Positions 34,442-47,246 are shown, counted from the first letter of the stretch. The stretch: DNA of 64,000 nucleotides from Flavobacteriaceae bacterium (GCA_029243245.1 JAQWSK010000016.1:186001-250000), one strand, 5' to 3'. The notes: generated by a model not told the origin, from the letters alone. Translations and numbers: made by a program.

Positions 34442-37400
34442 TTAAATATCCGACAATTCTTCTTCTTTATTAACCAATAAACTATTGTATTCATCCCTAG
34501 ATCCAACAATAATATTATTATATTGTCTTAATCCTGTCCCAGCAGGTATCTTATGCCCTACTATAACATTTTCTTTCAAACCAGATAAATAATCTTCTTT
34601 TGCATTGACTGCTGCTTCATTAAGAACTTTTGTTGTTTCTTGAAACGAGGCTGCTGAAATAAATGATTTAGTCTGAAGTGACGCTCTTGTTATACCTTGA
34701 AGTTCAGGAGTCGAAGTAGCGGAAGATGCATCTCTCGCTTCAATTTTGACTTTATCCTGTCGAGTAAGAAATGAGTTTTCATCTCTTAACTGCCGTGCTG
34801 ATATAATTTGTCCCGGTTTTAAATTTTCTGAACCACCAGCATCTTCAATAATTTTTTTTCCAAATAAACTGTCGTTCTCCTCAATAAAATCAGCTTTAAA
34901 CACCAATTGATTTTCTAAAAAACTAGTGTCACCAGGATCATTGATCTTGACTTTACGCATCATCTGTCTTACAACAACTTCAAAATGTTTATCATTAATT
35001 TTAACCCCTTGAAGGCGATAAACTTCTTGAACTTCATTAACCAAGTATTGTTGAACAGCAGAAGGACCCTTTATATTCAAAATATCTACTGGAGTTATAG
35101 AACCATCTGATAATGGCATTCCAGCTTTCACGAAATCATTTTCTTGAACTAATATTTGATTCGAAAGTTTTACTAAATATTTTTTTATGTCTCCATATTT
35201 AGATTCAACTATAATCTCTCTGTTTCCTCGTTTGATCTTACCAAAAGAAATCACTCCATCAATTTCAGAAACTACTGCAGGATTAGAAGGGTTTCTTGCT
35301 TCAAATAATTCTGTTACACGTGGTAAACCCCCTGTTATATCTCCAGATTTTGCTGATTTCCTTGGGATTTTAACTAAGACTTTTCCTTCTTTAATTTTAT
35401 CTCCATCATCAACAATTAAATGAGCTCCAACTGGTAAATTATACGAACGCAAAACTACTCCTTTAGTGTCTTTAATTAATAATGTTGGAATTAATTTTTT
35501 GTTTCTAGTTTCTGAAATTACTTTTTCTTGAAAACCAGTTTGTTCATCAATTTCAACTTGATATGTTTCACCTTGCTCTATATTTTCAAATTCTATCTTG
35601 CCTGCAAATTCTGAAACAATAACTCCATTGAAGGGGTCCCAGCTACAAATAATATCTCCTTTTGAAACTTTAGTTCCATCTTTAACAAAAAGTGAAGAAC
35701 CATAAGGAATGTTATTTGTGCTATAAACACTCTTTGTTTTTTTATCTATAACTTTAATCTCAGCTGTTCTTGAAATTACAATTTCAGCAAGATTTCCATC
35801 TGAATCTAAACTCTTAGCAACTTTAAGATCCTCAATTACCGCTATTCCTGAATGTTTAACAATTAATTTATTCTCCTCAGAAATATTCCCTGCAACTCCA
35901 CCAACGTGGAAAGTTCTTAGAGTCAGCTGAGTTCCAGGCTCACCTATAGATTGAGCTGCAACAACTCCTACTGATTCACCTTTTTGGACTATTTTTCCAG
36001 TTGCTAAATTTCTTCCATAACATTTAACACATATTCCTCGTTTTGCTTCACAAGTTAAAGGTGAGCGAACTTCCACAGATTCAATTTGGGCATCATTGAT
36101 ATGTGAAATTATCAAATCAGTAATTTGATCTCCTGAATTAACGATTAATTCTCCTGTAGATGGGTTGATTATGTCATTCAAAGAAACTCGACCTATAATT
36201 CTTTCTCCTAAACTTTCAACTATTTCTTGATTTTTTTTCAACGGCTTAACTAGAATTCCTCTAAGTGTTCCACAATCTTCATTATTAACAATCACATCTT
36301 GAGATACATCAACTAATCTTCTAGTTAAATATCCAGCATCTGCTGTTTTTAATGCTGTATCTGCAAGGCCTTTTCTAGCACCGTGAGTTGAAATAAAATA
36401 TTCCAAAATTGACAATCCTTCCTTAAAATTTGAAAGAATTGGATTTTCAATTATTTCTCCTCCACCAAGATTTGATTTCTTTGGTTTAGCCATAAGGCCT
36501 CTCATTCCTGTTAATTGTCTTATTTGTTCTTTAGATCCTCTTGCACCAGAATCTAACATCATATAAACAGAATTAAAACCTTGTTGATCTTCACTAATTC
36601 TATTCATAGCCAATTCAGTAAGGATAGCATTTGTAGATGTCCACACGTCAATTACTTGGTTATATCTTTCATTATTAGTTATTAAACCCATATTATAATT
36701 TCCAACAATCCCTTCAATCTGACTATTAGCCTCATCAATCATTTTTAATTTTTCAGGAGGTATAATAATATCCCCAAGACTAAAAGATAGCCCTCCTTTA
36801 AAGGCAAAACCATAGCCCATATTCTTGATTTTATCTAAAAATTCAGCTGTTTCTGGAACACTAGTAACTTTTAATATTTCACCTATTATTCCTCTAAGAT
36901 TTTTCTTAGTCAAGACTTCATTTATATAACCAGCTTGTTCAGGAACTACCTCATTAAACAATATTCTTCCTACAGTAGTTTCTATAATTTGATAAACTAA
37001 TTCACCTTTATCATTAAAATCTTTAGCCCTTATTTTTACAATTGCATTTAACTCTACTCGTTTTTCATTGTGAGCGATATGAACCTCTTCAACAGAATAA
37101 AAAACTAGACCTTCGCCTTTAACTGGATTCTCTTTAGTAGAATTTCTTTCCTTAGTCATATAATAAAGTCCTAAAACCATATCTTGAGATGGAACTGTGA
37201 TTGGAGAACCATTGGCTGGGTTCAAAATATTATTAGATGCCAGCATTAACATTTGAGACTCTAAAATAGCCTCAGGACCTAAAGGTAAATGAACAGCCAT
37301 TTGATCACCGTCAAAATCAGCATTAAATGCAGTACATACCAGAGGGTGTAATTGAATAGCTTTACCCTCAATCAATTTAGGTTGAAAAGCTTGAATTCCA

Positions 37401-38746
37401 AGACGGTGTAATGTAGGAGCTCTATTTAAGAGAACTGGATGCCCTTTAAGAACATTTTCTAAAATATCCCATACAACTGGTTCTTTCCTATCAATAATTT
37501 TTTTAGCTGATTTTACAGTTTTTACAATTCCACGCTCAATTAGTTTTCTAATTATAAATGGCTTGTATAATTCGGCAGCCATTCCTTTAGGAAGACCACA
37601 TTCAAAAAGTTTTAATTCAGGTCCAACAACAATAACTGATCTAGCAGAATAATCTACTCGTTTACCTAACAAATTTTGTCGGAATCTTCCTTGCTTACCT
37701 TTTAATGAATCAGAAAGAGACTTAAGTGGTCGATTAGAGTCAGTTTTTACAGCAGAAGATTTACGAGTATTGTCAAATAACGAATCTACTGATTCTTGTA
37801 GCATTCTTTTTTCATTTCTTAAAATAACCTCAGGGGCCTTAATTTCAACTAAGCGCTTTAATATATTATTTCTAATAATGACTCTTCTGTATAGATCATT
37901 TAAATCTGAAGGAGCAAATCGTCCACCATCAAGAGGAACTAATGGTCTTAACTCAGGAGGGATAACGGGAATTACTTTCATAACCATCCACTCAGGAAGA
38001 TTTTCCTTTCGTTTATTAGCGTCTTTAAAAGCTTCTACTACTTGAAGTCTTTTTAAAGCTTCAGTTTTTCTTTGTTTTGACGTTTCATTATTTGCCTTGT
38101 GTCTTAATTCATATGATAAGGCCTCTAAATCAATACGACCAAGTAATTCAATTAAGCATTCAGCACCCATTTTAGCAATAAACTTGTCTGGATCAATATC
38201 ATCAAGATACTGATTTTCTATAGGTACTTGCTCTAAAGCATTTAAATATTCTTCTTCAGTAAGAAAATCCATCTTTTGTAATGGTTCACCTTCAGAATTT
38301 AAAGCTATTCCTGGTTGAATTACTACATATCTTTCATAATATATAATCATGTCTAATTTCTTAGACGGTAATCCTAATAAATATCCTATTTTATTTGGTA
38401 GAGAACGAAAATACCAAATATGTGCAACTGGAACTACTAAGTTAATATGACCAACACGATCTCGTCTAACTTTTTTTTCTGTTACTTCAACCCCACACCT
38501 ATCACAAACAATTCCTTTATACCTAATTCTTTTATATTTTCCACAAGCACATTCATAGTCTTTAACTGGTCCAAAAATTCTTTCACAAAACAAACCATCT
38601 CGCTCAGGTTTGTGAGTTCTGTAATTTATAGTTTCAGGTTTTAATACTTCGCCCCTTGAACTATTAAGTATCACCTCTGGAGATGATAAGCCAATTACAA
38701 TTTTATTAAACTTTTTCTGTGTAACTACTTCGTTGTTTCTAGCCAT
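34442..38746 (-). CDS. rpoC: DNA-directed RNA polymerase subunit beta'
   Basis: 1434 residues. N-terminal zinc site [20 protein letters not shown], active-site [12 protein letters not shown] (Mg2+ Asp triad), bridge and trigger-helix region [21 protein letters not shown], second zinc site [16 protein letters not shown], and the conserved end. Length is normal for Bacteroidota. 35 bp after rpoB, followed by DUF3467. Confidence 0.99.
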   Translation of the reverse strand: MARNNEVVTQKKFNKIVIGLSSPEVILNSSRGEVLKPETINYRTHKPERDGLFCERIFGPVKDYECACGKYKRIRYKGIVCDRCGVEVTEKKVRRDRVGHINLVVPVAHIWYFRSLPNKIGYLLGLPSKKLDMIIYYERYVVIQPGIALNSEGEPLQKMDFLTEEEYLNALEQVPIENQYLDDIDPDKFIAKMGAECLIELLGRIDLEALSYELRHKANNETSKQRKTEALKRLQVVEAFKDANKRKENLPEWMVMKVIPVIPPELRPLVPLDGGRFAPSDLNDLYRRVIIRNNILKRLVEIKAPEVILRNEKRMLQESVDSLFDNTRKSSAVKTDSNRPLKSLSDSLKGKQGRFRQNLLGKRVDYSARSVIVVGPELKLFECGLPKGMAAELYKPFIIRKLIERGIVKTVKSAKKIIDRKEPVVWDILENVLKGHPVLLNRAPTLHRLGIQAFQPKLIEGKAIQLHPLVCTAFNADFDGDQMAVHLPLGPEAILESQMLMLASNNILNPANGSPITVPSQDMVLGLYYMTKERNSTKENPVKGEGLVFYSVEEVHIAHNEKRVELNAIVKIRAKDFNDKGELVYQIIETTVGRILFNEVVPEQAGYINEVLTKKNLRGIIGEILKVTSVPETAEFLDKIKNMGYGFAFKGGLSFSLGDIIIPPEKLKMIDEANSQIEGIVGNYNMGLITNNERYNQVIDVWTSTNAILTELAMNRISEDQQGFNSVYMMLDSGARGSKEQIRQLTGMRGLMAKPKKSNLGGGEIIENPILSNFKEGLSILEYFISTHGARKGLADTALKTADAGYLTRRLVDVSQDVIVNNEDCGTLRGILVKPLKKNQEIVESLGERIIGRVSLNDIINPSTGELIVNSGDQITDLIISHINDAQIESVEVRSPLTCEAKRGICVKCYGRNLATGKIVQKGESVGVVAAQSIGEPGTQLTLRTFHVGGVAGNISEENKLIVKHSGIAVIEDLKVAKSLDSDGNLAEIVISRTAEIKVIDKKTKSVYSTNNIPYGSSLFVKDGTKVSKGDIICSWDPFNGVIVSEFAGKIEFENIEQGETYQVEIDEQTGFQEKVISETRNKKLIPTLLIKDTKGVVLRSYNLPVGAHLIVDDGDKIKEGKVLVKIPRKSAKSGDITGGLPRVTELFEARNPSNPAVVSEIDGVISFGKIKRGNREIIVESKYGDIKKYLVKLSNQILVQENDFVKAGMPLSDGSITPVDILNIKGPSAVQQYLVNEVQEVYRLQGVKINDKHFEVVVRQMMRKVKINDPGDTSFLENQLVFKADFIEENDSLFGKKIIEDAGGSENLKPGQIISARQLRDENSFLTRQDKVKIEARDASSATSTPELQGITRASLQTKSFISAASFQETTKVLNEAAVNAKEDYLSGLKENVIVGHKIPAGTGLRQYNNIIVGSRDEYNSLLVNKEEELSDI

Positions 38747-38780
38747 TTCTAATTGCTTTCTTATATGTTACTAAATTTTA

Positions 38781-41700
38781 TCACTCTTCTAATCTAATAT
38801 CTAGACCTAAACCTTTTAATTCATGCATTAATACATTAAAAGATTCTGGTAAACCAGGCTCTGGAAGTGTATCTCCTTTAACAATAGATTCATATGTTTT
38901 AGCCCTACCTATTACGTCATCAGATTTAACAGTTAATATCTCTTGTAATGTGCTTGACGCTCCATATGCTTCTAGGGCCCATACTTCCATTTCACCAAAA
39001 CGTTGACCTCCAAACTGAGCTTTTCCTCCAAGAGGTTGTTGAGTAATTAATGAATAAGGACCAATGGATCTTGAGTGCATTTTATCATCAACCATATGGC
39101 CAAGTTTGAGCATGTATATAACACCAACAGTTGCAGGTTGATCAAATTGTTCTCCTGTTCCTCCGTCATAAAGATATGTATGACCATACCTTGGAACACC
39201 AGCTTGATCAGTTAAATCATTAATTTGGTCAATTGATGCACCATCAAATATAGGTGTAGAGTACTTTTGATCAAGGTTTTGTCCAGCCCATCCAAGGACC
39301 GTTTCATATATTTGACCTATATTCATCCTTGAAGGGACTCCTAAAGGGTTAAGGACAATATCTACGGGGGTTCCGTCTTCTAAAAACGGCATTTCTTCCT
39401 CACGAACTATTCTAGCAACAATTCCCTTATTACCATGTCGACCTGCCATTTTATCACCAACTTTCAGTTTTCTTTTCTTAGCGATATATACTTTTGCCAA
39501 CTTCAAAATACCTGCAGGCAATTCATCACCAACAGAAATAGTGAACTTTTCACGACGTAAAGACCCTTGTAAATCGTTTTCTTTGATTTTATAATTATGG
39601 ATTAAATCTGCAATCATAAAATTAATTTCTTTTGTCATCGTCCAAACACCTTTAGTTAAATGAGTATAATCTTCAACACTTGAAAGCATTTTAAGAGAAA
39701 ACTTTTTTCCTTTTGGTAAAACTTCTTCCCCTAAATCATTCTGAACTCCTTGACATGTTTTACCATTCAAGATTGCAAATAATTTTTCAACTAAAAGACT
39801 TTTAAGGTTATCAAACTTAAGCCCATAATTTTCTTCAAGAATTTCTAATTCCTGTCTATCTTGATTTCTTCTTCTTTTATCTTTAACAGATCTAGTAAAT
39901 AATTTTTTATCAATCACAACTCCATGTAATGATGGAGGGGCTTTTAATGAAGCGTCTTTTACATCTCCAGCTTTATCCCCAAAAATTGCACGTAAAAGTT
40001 TTTCTTCAGGTGTTGGATCAGACTCCCCTTTTGGAGTAATTTTTCCAATTAGAATGTCTCCTGGATTTACTTCAGCTCCAATACGAATCATTCCATTTTC
40101 ATCCAAGTCCTTTGTAGCTTCTTCGCTAACATTAGGAATATCATCTGTTAATTCTTCAGTCCCTAATTTAGTGTCTCTAACATCTAGTGAATATTCATCA
40201 ATGTGAATAGAAGTAAAAATATCTTTCCTAACTACTTTTTCAGAGATTACAATTGCATCTTCAAAATTATAGCCTTTCCAAGGCATAAAAGCAACTTTCA
40301 TATTACGTCCAAGCGCTAATTCTCCATTCTCTGTAGCATATCCTTCAGATAAAACTTGACCTTTTTTAACACAATCACCTTTTTTCACAATAGGCTTGAG
40401 GTTAATGCATGTTCCTTGATTAGTTTTACGAAATTTAATAAGGTTATAATCTATAATTGGACTATCAAATTGAACCATTTCTTGTTCTTTAGAGATATCA
40501 TACTTAATAGTTATTTTATTAGCATCAACATATTCCACAACACCCTCTCCCTCTGCATTTATAAGCACTCTGGAATCCGAAGCTACTTGAAGTTCCAAAC
40601 CAGTTCCAACAATAGGGGAATCAGGTCTTAGAAGAGGAACAGCCTGACGCATCATATTTGATCCCATCAAAGCTCGGTTAGCATCATCATGTTCCAAAAA
40701 TGGAATTAAAGAAGCTGATATAGAAGCAATTTGATTAGGAGCTACATCTGTATAATTAATTTTTTCAGGAGTTACAACTGGAAAATCAGCTTGGTCTCTT
40801 GCAATAACTCTGTCTGCAGTTATATTACCATTTTTATCATAAGAAATAGTTGCTTGCGCTATTAATTGGTTTTCTTCTTCTTCTGCACTAAGATATTTAG
40901 TTTCTGATAAATTAATCTTACCATTTTTAACTTTCCTATATGGTGTTTCAATAAATCCAAGATTATTCACTTTAGCAAAAACTCCAAGGGAAGATATTAA
41001 GCCAATATTTGGTCCTTCAGGTGTTTCAATTGGGCACAAACGACCATAATGAGTATAATGAACATCTCTGACCTCAAAACCAGCCCTTTCTCTTGATAAT
41101 CCCCCAGGGCCTAATGCAGATAATCTTCGTTTATGAGTTAATTCAGCTAAAGGATTTGTTTGATCCATGAACTGAGACAATTGATTTGTTCCGAAAAATG
41201 TATTAATAACCGAGGATAGTGTTTTTGCATTAATAAGATCTATCGGTGTAAAAACCTCATTATCTCTCACGTTCATTCTCTCACGAATTGTTCGAGCCAT
41301 TCTTGCTAATCCAACTCCAAACTGAGAAGACAGCTGTTCACCTACAGTTCTAACTCTCCTATTGGATAAATGATCAATATCATCAATTTCAGCCTTTGAA
41401 TTTATTAATTCAATGAGATATTTAATTATCGTAATAATATCTAATTTTGTCAATACAAGTCTATCCATTTCAACGTCTAATCCCAACTTCTTGTTCATTC
41501 TATATCTTCCAACCTCTCCAAGGTTGTATCTTTGATCAGAAAAAAATAATTTATCTATAATTCCTCTAGCTGTATCCTCGTCAGGGGGTTCAGCATTTCT
41601 AAGCTGACGATAAATATGTTCTACGGCTTCCTTTTCTGAATTGGTTGGATCTTTTTGAAGAGTATTATTAATTATAGCATAATCTGACATGTGTGCATCA

Positions 41701-42590
41701 ATTTTATGTAATAAAATTGTTTTAACACCAGCATCTAAAATTTCATCAATATTTTCTTTAACAAGAATAGTATCTCTGTCAATTATAATTTCATTTCTTT
41801 CGATTGAAATTACCTCACCTGTATCTTCATCAACAAAGTCTTCATGCCAGGTTTTTAAAACTCTAGCAGCTAGTTTACGGTCAAGCACCTTTTTTAATCC
41901 AGATTTTGAAACTTTAACTTCTTCAGCTAAATCAAAAATTTCAAGTATATCTTTATCGCTTTCATATCCAATGGCTCTAAATAGAGTTGTAACTGGTAAT
42001 TTTTTCTTTCTATCAATATATGCATACATCACACTATTAATATCGGTTGCAAACTCAATCCATGAACCTTTAAAAGGAATCACTCTAGCCGAATATAGTT
42101 TTGTCCCATTAGCATGAAAAGATTGGCCAAAAAATACTCCTGGAGATCTATGAAGTTGAGAAACTACAATTCGTTCAGCTCCATTAATACAAAATGTACC
42201 ACTAGGTGTCATGTAAGGTATCGTTCCAAGAAAAACATCTTGAACTATAGTTTCAAAATCTTCATGCTCAATATCTGTACAATATAATTTTAATCTTGCT
42301 TTTAAAGGAACAGAATATGTTAATCCTCTTTCAATACATTCCTGAATAGAATATCGTGGAGGGTCAACAAAATAATCAAGAAACTCCAGTACAAATTGAT
42401 TTCTCGTATCTGTAATAGGAAAATTTTCCTTAAATGTATTAAAAAGACCTTCTTCATTTCTTTCATCTGATTTAGTTTCTAATTGAAAAAAATCTTGAAA
42501 GGACTTGATTTGAATATCAAGAAAATCAGGATAATTCGGTATATGCTGGACTGCAGCAAAATTTACTCTTTTCTTTAAAGTACTTGGCAT
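38781..42590 (-). CDS. rpoB: DNA-directed RNA polymerase subunit beta
   Basis: 1269 residues. Contains the rifampicin-pocket region [20 protein letters not shown].., LSALGPGGL, then [17 protein letters not shown], and the C-terminal [18 protein letters not shown]. Preceded by a hairpin-containing 113-bp gap after rplL. The rif region reads as wild type ([17 protein letters not shown]). Confidence 0.99.
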   Translation of the reverse strand: MPSTLKKRVNFAAVQHIPNYPDFLDIQIKSFQDFFQLETKSDERNEEGLFNTFKENFPITDTRNQFVLEFLDYFVDPPRYSIQECIERGLTYSVPLKARLKLYCTDIEHEDFETIVQDVFLGTIPYMTPSGTFCINGAERIVVSQLHRSPGVFFGQSFHANGTKLYSARVIPFKGSWIEFATDINSVMYAYIDRKKKLPVTTLFRAIGYESDKDILEIFDLAEEVKVSKSGLKKVLDRKLAARVLKTWHEDFVDEDTGEVISIERNEIIIDRDTILVKENIDEILDAGVKTILLHKIDAHMSDYAIINNTLQKDPTNSEKEAVEHIYRQLRNAEPPDEDTARGIIDKLFFSDQRYNLGEVGRYRMNKKLGLDVEMDRLVLTKLDIITIIKYLIELINSKAEIDDIDHLSNRRVRTVGEQLSSQFGVGLARMARTIRERMNVRDNEVFTPIDLINAKTLSSVINTFFGTNQLSQFMDQTNPLAELTHKRRLSALGPGGLSRERAGFEVRDVHYTHYGRLCPIETPEGPNIGLISSLGVFAKVNNLGFIETPYRKVKNGKINLSETKYLSAEEEENQLIAQATISYDKNGNITADRVIARDQADFPVVTPEKINYTDVAPNQIASISASLIPFLEHDDANRALMGSNMMRQAVPLLRPDSPIVGTGLELQVASDSRVLINAEGEGVVEYVDANKITIKYDISKEQEMVQFDSPIIDYNLIKFRKTNQGTCINLKPIVKKGDCVKKGQVLSEGYATENGELALGRNMKVAFMPWKGYNFEDAIVISEKVVRKDIFTSIHIDEYSLDVRDTKLGTEELTDDIPNVSEEATKDLDENGMIRIGAEVNPGDILIGKITPKGESDPTPEEKLLRAIFGDKAGDVKDASLKAPPSLHGVVIDKKLFTRSVKDKRRRNQDRQELEILEENYGLKFDNLKSLLVEKLFAILNGKTCQGVQNDLGEEVLPKGKKFSLKMLSSVEDYTHLTKGVWTMTKEINFMIADLIHNYKIKENDLQGSLRREKFTISVGDELPAGILKLAKVYIAKKRKLKVGDKMAGRHGNKGIVARIVREEEMPFLEDGTPVDIVLNPLGVPSRMNIGQIYETVLGWAGQNLDQKYSTPIFDGASIDQINDLTDQAGVPRYGHTYLYDGGTGEQFDQPATVGVIYMLKLGHMVDDKMHSRSIGPYSLITQQPLGGKAQFGGQRFGEMEVWALEAYGASSTLQEILTVKSDDVIGRAKTYESIVKGDTLPEPGLPESFNVLMHELKGLGLDIRLEE

Positions 42591-42640
42591 CTGAAATTGT
42601 TTTAGATGAACTATATGTTTATTATCAATCTATTTTTAAA

Positions 42641-42696
42641 CACAAAATGGTTTAGACTATTGATCTCTGCAAAAGTCTAAACCTTAATCTTTTGTG
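42641..42696 (-). promoter_or_regulatory. Hairpin between rplL and rpoB (possible attenuator or processing site)
   Basis: A 10-bp perfect stem, GGTTTAGACT (42649-42658) with AGTCTAAACC (42674-42683), inside an outer 7-bp stem CACAAAA/TTTTGTG. In other bacteria the rplL-rpoB gap holds an attenuator and RNase III site that sets the ribosomal-protein to polymerase ratio; this could be the local equivalent. No T-run follows on the minus strand. Confidence 0.55.
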
Positions 42697-42703
42697 ATTT
42701 TGA

Positions 42704-43081
42704 TTACTTAAGCTCTACCTCAGCACCTGCTTCTTCTAATGAGCTTTTAAGACCCTCTGCTTCATCTTTGCTTACTCCTTCTTTTATAGCACTAGGGGCT
42801 TCATCAACCAAACCTTTAGCCTCTTTAAGACCAAGTCCTGTTAATTCTTTAACTAATTTAACTACTGCAAGTTTTGATCCTCCAGCTGCTGTTAAGATAA
42901 CATCAAATTCTGTTTTCTCTTCTGCGGCATCTCCCCCACCACCAGCTGATGGTCCAGCTACTGCTACAGCTGCTGCTGCTGGTTCAATACCATAATCATC
43001 TTTTAAGATATTAGCAAGCTCATTTACCTCTTTTACTGTCAAGTTTACTAATTGTTCTGCGAATTCTTTTAAATCTGCCAT
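42704..43081 (-). CDS. rplL: 50S ribosomal protein L7/L12
   Basis: 125 residues. N-terminal dimerisation helices ([16 protein letters not shown]), Ala/Gly-rich hinge ([16 protein letters not shown]), C-terminal factor-binding domain ([35 protein letters not shown]). Typical. Part of rplK-A-J-L, then rpoB. Confidence 0.98.
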   Translation of the reverse strand: MADLKEFAEQLVNLTVKEVNELANILKDDYGIEPAAAAVAVAGPSAGGGGDAAEEKTEFDVILTAAGGSKLAVVKLVKELTGLGLKEAKGLVDEAPSAIKEGVSKDEAEGLKSSLEEAGAEVELK

Positions 43082-43149
43082 TTTACCAATTTTTATAATT
43101 TATATTTTGTTTCTATTTGTTATGTTCGAACACTTATTTATTTTCAGAA

Positions 43150-43665
43150 TTAACGCTCTGATAACGTTTTTAATACACCAGACAAATTACTGCTTCCAGA
43201 CTTTAATGCTGAAATAACATTCTTAGTCGGAGACTGAAGTAATACAATGATTTCTCCTATTAATTCCTCTCGTGATTTAATTGCTACAAGAGTTTCAATC
43301 TGATCATCACCAATATAAATCGCTTCTTCAATCAATGCTGCTTTTAATATTGGCTTGTCTAATTTTTTTCTAAAATCTTTAATAACTCTTGCAGGAATAT
43401 TACCTGCTTCAGAAAACATCAATGAAGTATTACCCTTCAATACATCTTTAATTTCTCCAAAATCTTTATCAGAAGCATCCATTGCTCTGGCTAACATCGA
43501 GTTTTTAACAACAGATAATTTAACATTTGCTTTATAACAAGCTCTACGTAAATCTGAAGATTCAGAAGCATTTAAACCAGAGATATCTGTTAAATATAAA
43601 TTCTTAGAAGACTTCAATTTTGATGTCAAATCGTCTATAACTTTTATTTTTTCTGCTTTTTTCAT
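43150..43665 (-). CDS. rplJ: 50S ribosomal protein L10
   Basis: 171 residues. MKKAEKIKVIDDLTSKL.. with LYLTDISGLNASESSDLRRACYKANVKLSVVKNS, the rRNA-binding N-domain, and a C-terminal helix for L12 dimers. Between rplA and rplL. No long leader for autoregulation: the gap from rplA is 13 bp. Confidence 0.97.
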   Translation of the reverse strand: MKKAEKIKVIDDLTSKLKSSKNLYLTDISGLNASESSDLRRACYKANVKLSVVKNSMLARAMDASDKDFGEIKDVLKGNTSLMFSEAGNIPARVIKDFRKKLDKPILKAALIEEAIYIGDDQIETLVAIKSREELIGEIIVLLQSPTKNVISALKSGSSNLSGVLKTLSER

Positions 43666-43678
43666 TTTATTTTTTTAT

Positions 43679-44368
43679 TTATGAAAATTTAGCTTCAATA
43701 GGGACACTAGGGCTCATTGTACTAGACATATAAATACTTTTGATATATGTTCCTTTAGTTGTTGAAGGTTTCAGTTTAACAACTGTTTTTACAAGCTCAT
43801 CTGCATTTTCAAAAATCTTGTCTGATGTAAATGAAACTTTTCCTATTGCGGCGTGGATAATTCCTGACTTATCGACTTTGAAGTCAATTTTTCCTCCTTT
43901 AACATCAGTTACTGCCTTTTTGATATCCATTGTTACTGTTCCGGTCTTGGGATTTGGCATTAATCCTCTAGGTCCCAAAACTCTACCCAATGGACCTAAT
44001 TTTCCCATAACACTTGGCATAGTAACAATTACATCAACGTCAGTCCAACCATCTTTGATTTTTTGCAAATATTCATCTAAGCCTACAAAATCTGCTCCTG
44101 CTTCAGTAGCCTCACCTTCTTTATCGGGTGTAACCAGAGCTAGAACACGAAGATTTTTACCAGTACCATGAGGTAGTGTTACTACACCACGAACCATTTG
44201 ATTAGATTTTTTAGGATCAACACCTAACCTGATAGCTAGATCAACTGAACCATCAAATTTTGTTTTAGAAATTTCTTTTACCAATTTAGAAGCATCTTCT
44301 AATGTATAGAAAGATGTGGGGTCTACTTTAGCCCTTGAATCTTTTTGATTTTTTGTGATTTTTCCCAT
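43679..44368 (-). CDS. rplA: 50S ribosomal protein L1
   Basis: 229 residues. [34 protein letters not shown] and [15 protein letters not shown] are L1 hallmarks. Lies between rplK (9 bp) and rplJ. Confidence 0.98.
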   Translation of the reverse strand: MGKITKNQKDSRAKVDPTSFYTLEDASKLVKEISKTKFDGSVDLAIRLGVDPKKSNQMVRGVVTLPHGTGKNLRVLALVTPDKEGEATEAGADFVGLDEYLQKIKDGWTDVDVIVTMPSVMGKLGPLGRVLGPRGLMPNPKTGTVTMDIKKAVTDVKGGKIDFKVDKSGIIHAAIGKVSFTSDKIFENADELVKTVVKLKPSTTKGTYIKSIYMSSTMSPSVPIEAKFS

Positions 44369-44377
44369 TTTAAAAAA

Positions 44378-44821
44378 TTATAAATTAAATGGAGGGTTTC
44401 CTTTAACAGTGAAGCCCATAGATCTAGCAGTCCCTGCAACCATTTTCATCGCTGAATCTATATTAAATGCATTTAGATCAGGCATTTTGTCTTCTGCTAT
44501 TGCCCTAACTTGATCCCATGTAACGCTTCCTACTTTAATTCTATTAGGTTCTCCTGACCCCTTTTTCTTTTTTGCTGCTTCCATTAATTGAACTGCGGCT
44601 GGTGGAGTTTTAATTACAAATTCAAATGATTTGTCTTTAAAAACAGAAATTGCAACCGGAAGAATTTTTCCTGGTTTATCTTGAGTTCTTGCATTGAATT
44701 GTTTACAAAACTCCATGATATTAACTCCTGCAGCTCCTAAAGCTGGACCTACTGGCGGAGAAGGGTTTGCTACCCCACCTCGTACTTGAAGTTTAAGAAC
44801 TTTTTCTATTTCTTTTGCCAT
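44378..44821 (-). CDS. rplK: 50S ribosomal protein L11
   Basis: 147 residues. The proline-rich N-domain [28 protein letters not shown] and C-domain [12 protein letters not shown] are standard. Follows nusG by 62 bp. Confidence 0.98.
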   Translation of the reverse strand: MAKEIEKVLKLQVRGGVANPSPPVGPALGAAGVNIMEFCKQFNARTQDKPGKILPVAISVFKDKSFEFVIKTPPAAVQLMEAAKKKKGSGEPNRIKVGSVTWDQVRAIAEDKMPDLNAFNIDSAMKMVAGTARSMGFTVKGNPPFNL

Positions 44822-44883
44822 TGTTTAAATTATATTAAATAAGGTTATAGTGGAAGCTATATCCTTTCTTTATTATGTAACAT

Positions 44884-45435
44884 TTATATTTTTTCAACTT
44901 GCATATAACTTAACTCAAGTGGAGTTTTACGACCAAAAATTTTAACCATAACTTCCAACTTTCTTTTTTCTTCATTAACCTTATCTATAGCACCAGTAAA
45001 CCCATTGAATGGACCATCAATCACTTTTATGTTTTCTCCAATTACATAAGGTATATTTATTTGCTCAGTAGCTAGTGTTAATTCATCAACTTTTCCAAGC
45101 ATTCTATTGACCTCTGCAGGTCTTAAAGGAACTGGTTCCCCACCTTTTGTTTCTCCTAGAAAACCAATAACATTAGTTACAGATTTAATTATATGAGGCA
45201 CTTCTCCGGACAAGTCAGCTTTTATCATTATATATCCTGGAAAATAGGTTTTCTCTTTATTAATTTTCTTTCCATTACGTATTTGAACAATTTTTTCAGT
45301 AGGCACAAGAATATCTTCTACCATTTTTGAATATCCTAAACGATCAATTTCAGAAACTATATAATCTTTAATTTTCGATTCTTGTCCGCTAACAGCTCTA
45401 ACTACATACCATTTTTTATTTCCTACTTCTGTCAT
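44884..45435 (-). CDS. nusG: Transcription termination/antitermination protein NusG
   Basis: 183 residues. NGN domain (WYVVRAVSGQESKIKDYI.., VYFPGYIMIK-like KTYFPGYIMIKAD) and C-terminal KOW domain (GENIKVIDGPFNGFTGAIDKV). Start 3 bp after secE. Confidence 0.97.
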   Translation of the reverse strand: MTEVGNKKWYVVRAVSGQESKIKDYIVSEIDRLGYSKMVEDILVPTEKIVQIRNGKKINKEKTYFPGYIMIKADLSGEVPHIIKSVTNVIGFLGETKGGEPVPLRPAEVNRMLGKVDELTLATEQINIPYVIGENIKVIDGPFNGFTGAIDKVNEEKRKLEVMVKIFGRKTPLELSYMQVEKI

Positions 45436-45438
45436 GAG

Positions 45439-45636
45439 TTATCCATTAATAAGATTAAAATACGATTGAACTATACTTGAAAAAATTGTGTCAGCTCCCC
45501 AAATAGCAAGAGAAAAAAGCACCGAAAAAACCAAAACAATAACAACTAAACGTTGTAACTCACCTCTAGGAGTCCAAGAAACATTTTTTTGAAGCTCCTC
45601 AAATGATTCTTTTATGTAATTTACTATTGTAATCAT
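45439..45636 (-). CDS. secE: Preprotein translocase subunit SecE
   Basis: 65 residues, the short single-TM form: VNYIKESFEELQKNVSWTPRGELQRL, then one membrane helix (VVIVLVFSVLFSLAIWGAD). Position directly before nusG confirms it. Confidence 0.95.
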   Translation of the reverse strand: MITIVNYIKESFEELQKNVSWTPRGELQRLVVIVLVFSVLFSLAIWGADTIFSSIVQSYFNLING

Positions 45637-45652
45637 TTACACTTTTATAATG

Positions 45653-45725
45653 CACGGGTTGAGAGACTCGAACTCCCGACACCTGGTTTTGGAGACCAGT
45701 GCTCTACCAACTGAGCTAAACCCGT
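45653..45725 (-). tRNA. tRNA-Trp (CCA)
   Basis: 73 nt without encoded CCA. Seven-pair acceptor stem ACGGGTT/AACCCGT, discriminator G, anticodon arm CTGGT-CTCCAAA-ACCAG with anticodon CCA, T-arm with TTCGAGT. In the standard place between tuf and secE. Confidence 0.98.
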
Positions 45726-45732
45726 TTTTATT

Positions 45733-45774
45733 TGACACCAAGGTGTCACGCTTTAGCGTGACACCTTGGTGTCA
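45733..45774. repeat. 42-bp nested palindrome between tuf and tRNA-Trp
   Basis: Two perfect 20-bp arms (TGACACCAAGGTGTCACGCT and its complement) around TT. Each arm contains its own smaller palindrome, TGACACC-AA-GGTGTCA, so the DNA can form one long hairpin or two small ones. On the tuf/tRNA transcript it lies between the tuf stop (16 bp) and the tRNA 5' end (7 bp). Confidence 0.9.
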
Positions 45775-45790
45775 GTTTAAAAACTTTTTT

Positions 45791-46978
45791 CTAGTCTAAA
45801 ATTTCCGTTACCTGTCCTGCACCAACTGTACGTCCTCCTTCACGAATTGCAAAACGAAGACCAAGGTTGAGTGCGATTGGTTGAATTAAATCAACTTCTA
45901 TTGTTAAATTATCACCAGGCATGACCATTTCTACTCCGCTTGGTAAAATAATATTTCCTGTAACATCAGTAGTTCTTACATAAAACTGAGGTCGATAGTT
46001 GTTGTGAAATGGTGTATGACGTCCACCCTCTTCTTTTTTTAAAATATAAACTTCAGCTTTAAATTTAGCATGAGGAGTTACTGAACCAACTTTACAAAGA
46101 ACCATTCCTCTTTTAATATCTGTCTTTTCAATCCCTCGTAACAAAATACCTGTATTATCTCCTGCTTCACCTCTATCTAATATTTTACGAAACATTTCCA
46201 CTCCAGTAATAGTAGATTTTAATTTTTCAGCACCCATACCAATAATGTCAATTTCATCACCAGTATTAGCGACCCCAGTTTCAATTCTTCCAGTTGCAAC
46301 AGTTCCACGGCCAGTAATCGAAAACACATCTTCAACAGGCATTAAAAAATCTTTTTCAACATCACGCTTAGGTAATTCTATCCATTTATCAACTTCCTCC
46401 ATCAAATTCATTAGAGTGTCAACCCATTTTTGTTCTCCATTAAGAGCTCCAAGAGCAGAACCAAGAATTACTGGAGTATTGTCTCCATCATAATCATAAA
46501 AAGAAAGCAACTCACGAACTTCCATCTCAACTAATTCAAGTAATTCATCATCATCAACCATGTCCGCTTTATTTAAAAACACTACAATACGAGGAACACC
46601 AACTTGGCGACCTAAAAGTATATGTTCTCTAGTTTGTGGCATAGGACCATCAGTAGCAGCAACAACAAGAATAGCACCATCCATTTGTGCAGCACCAGTG
46701 ACCATGTTTTTAACATAATCGGCGTGACCTGGACAATCTACGTGAGCATAATGCCTCTTGATTGTTTGATATTCTACATGAGAAGTGTTAATTGTTATGC
46801 CTCTCTCTTTTTCTTCAGGAGCATTATCTATTTGGTCAAAGCTTTGAGCTTCTGATAATCCAGCATCTGCTAAAACTTTTGTAATAGCTGCTGTAAGTGT
46901 TGTTTTACCATGATCTACATGCCCAATTGTACCAATATTTAAGTGGGGTTTTGACCGATCGAAAGTTTCTTTAGCCAT
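45791..46978 (-). CDS. tuf: Elongation factor Tu
   Basis: 395 residues from the ATG at 46978 ([27 protein letters not shown]). G1 GHVDHGKT, G3 DCPGHADY, G4 NKADMVDD, and the C-terminal [16 protein letters not shown]. An in-frame ATG 36 bp upstream would add 12 residues absent from all EF-Tu and would contain the promoter box. The tRNA-Thr-Tyr-Gly-Thr cluster that normally precedes it is 13.6 kb away. Confidence 0.99.
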   Translation of the reverse strand: MAKETFDRSKPHLNIGTIGHVDHGKTTLTAAITKVLADAGLSEAQSFDQIDNAPEEKERGITINTSHVEYQTIKRHYAHVDCPGHADYVKNMVTGAAQMDGAILVVAATDGPMPQTREHILLGRQVGVPRIVVFLNKADMVDDDELLELVEMEVRELLSFYDYDGDNTPVILGSALGALNGEQKWVDTLMNLMEEVDKWIELPKRDVEKDFLMPVEDVFSITGRGTVATGRIETGVANTGDEIDIIGMGAEKLKSTITGVEMFRKILDRGEAGDNTGILLRGIEKTDIKRGMVLCKVGSVTPHAKFKAEVYILKKEEGGRHTPFHNNYRPQFYVRTTDVTGNIILPSGVEMVMPGDNLTIEVDLIQPIALNLGLRFAIREGGRTVGAGQVTEILD

Positions 46979-47011
46979 AATTGATTTTTTCTTTAGTGTT
47001 TTTAGAGGGTG

Positions 47012-47019
47012 CAAATTTA
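47012..47019 (-). promoter_or_regulatory. tuf promoter -7 box (TAAATTTG)
   Basis: Minus-strand TAAATTTG, 33 bp before the tuf ATG, the same octamer as in front of rpmB and pyrG. In the usual gene order tuf can also be read from the tRNA promoter, which is not possible here. Confidence 0.55.
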
Positions 47020-47246
47020 TAAAAAAAATTATATTAGGCTTTATTTTTATTGATTTTTTTCTCTATTTATATGAGTATTAACAAATTATTTTTATAAATT
47101 TTTAAAAAACAATAATTTCATAATACAATTGTTTAAAATAAGTAAAAATAATAGTACCTAGCAAAATTATGTTTGAGGGTTCTTTTACATGCTCAATAAT
47201 TAATGTATTTTCGCTGTAAAATAACTAATATAATTCAATATAAATT

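Noticed and set aside
41689-42117. Plus-strand open frame of 142 codons within rpoB
   Set aside because: Antisense shadow of a certain gene; Ser-rich composition without protein features.
43740-44171. Plus-strand open frame of 143 codons within rplA
   Set aside because: Shadow of the ribosomal gene.
45733-45774. The palindrome as an ordinary rho-independent terminator of tuf
   Set aside because: On the tuf strand it is followed by AAATAAAAAC and the tRNA, not by a T-run; kept as processing or repeat candidate.
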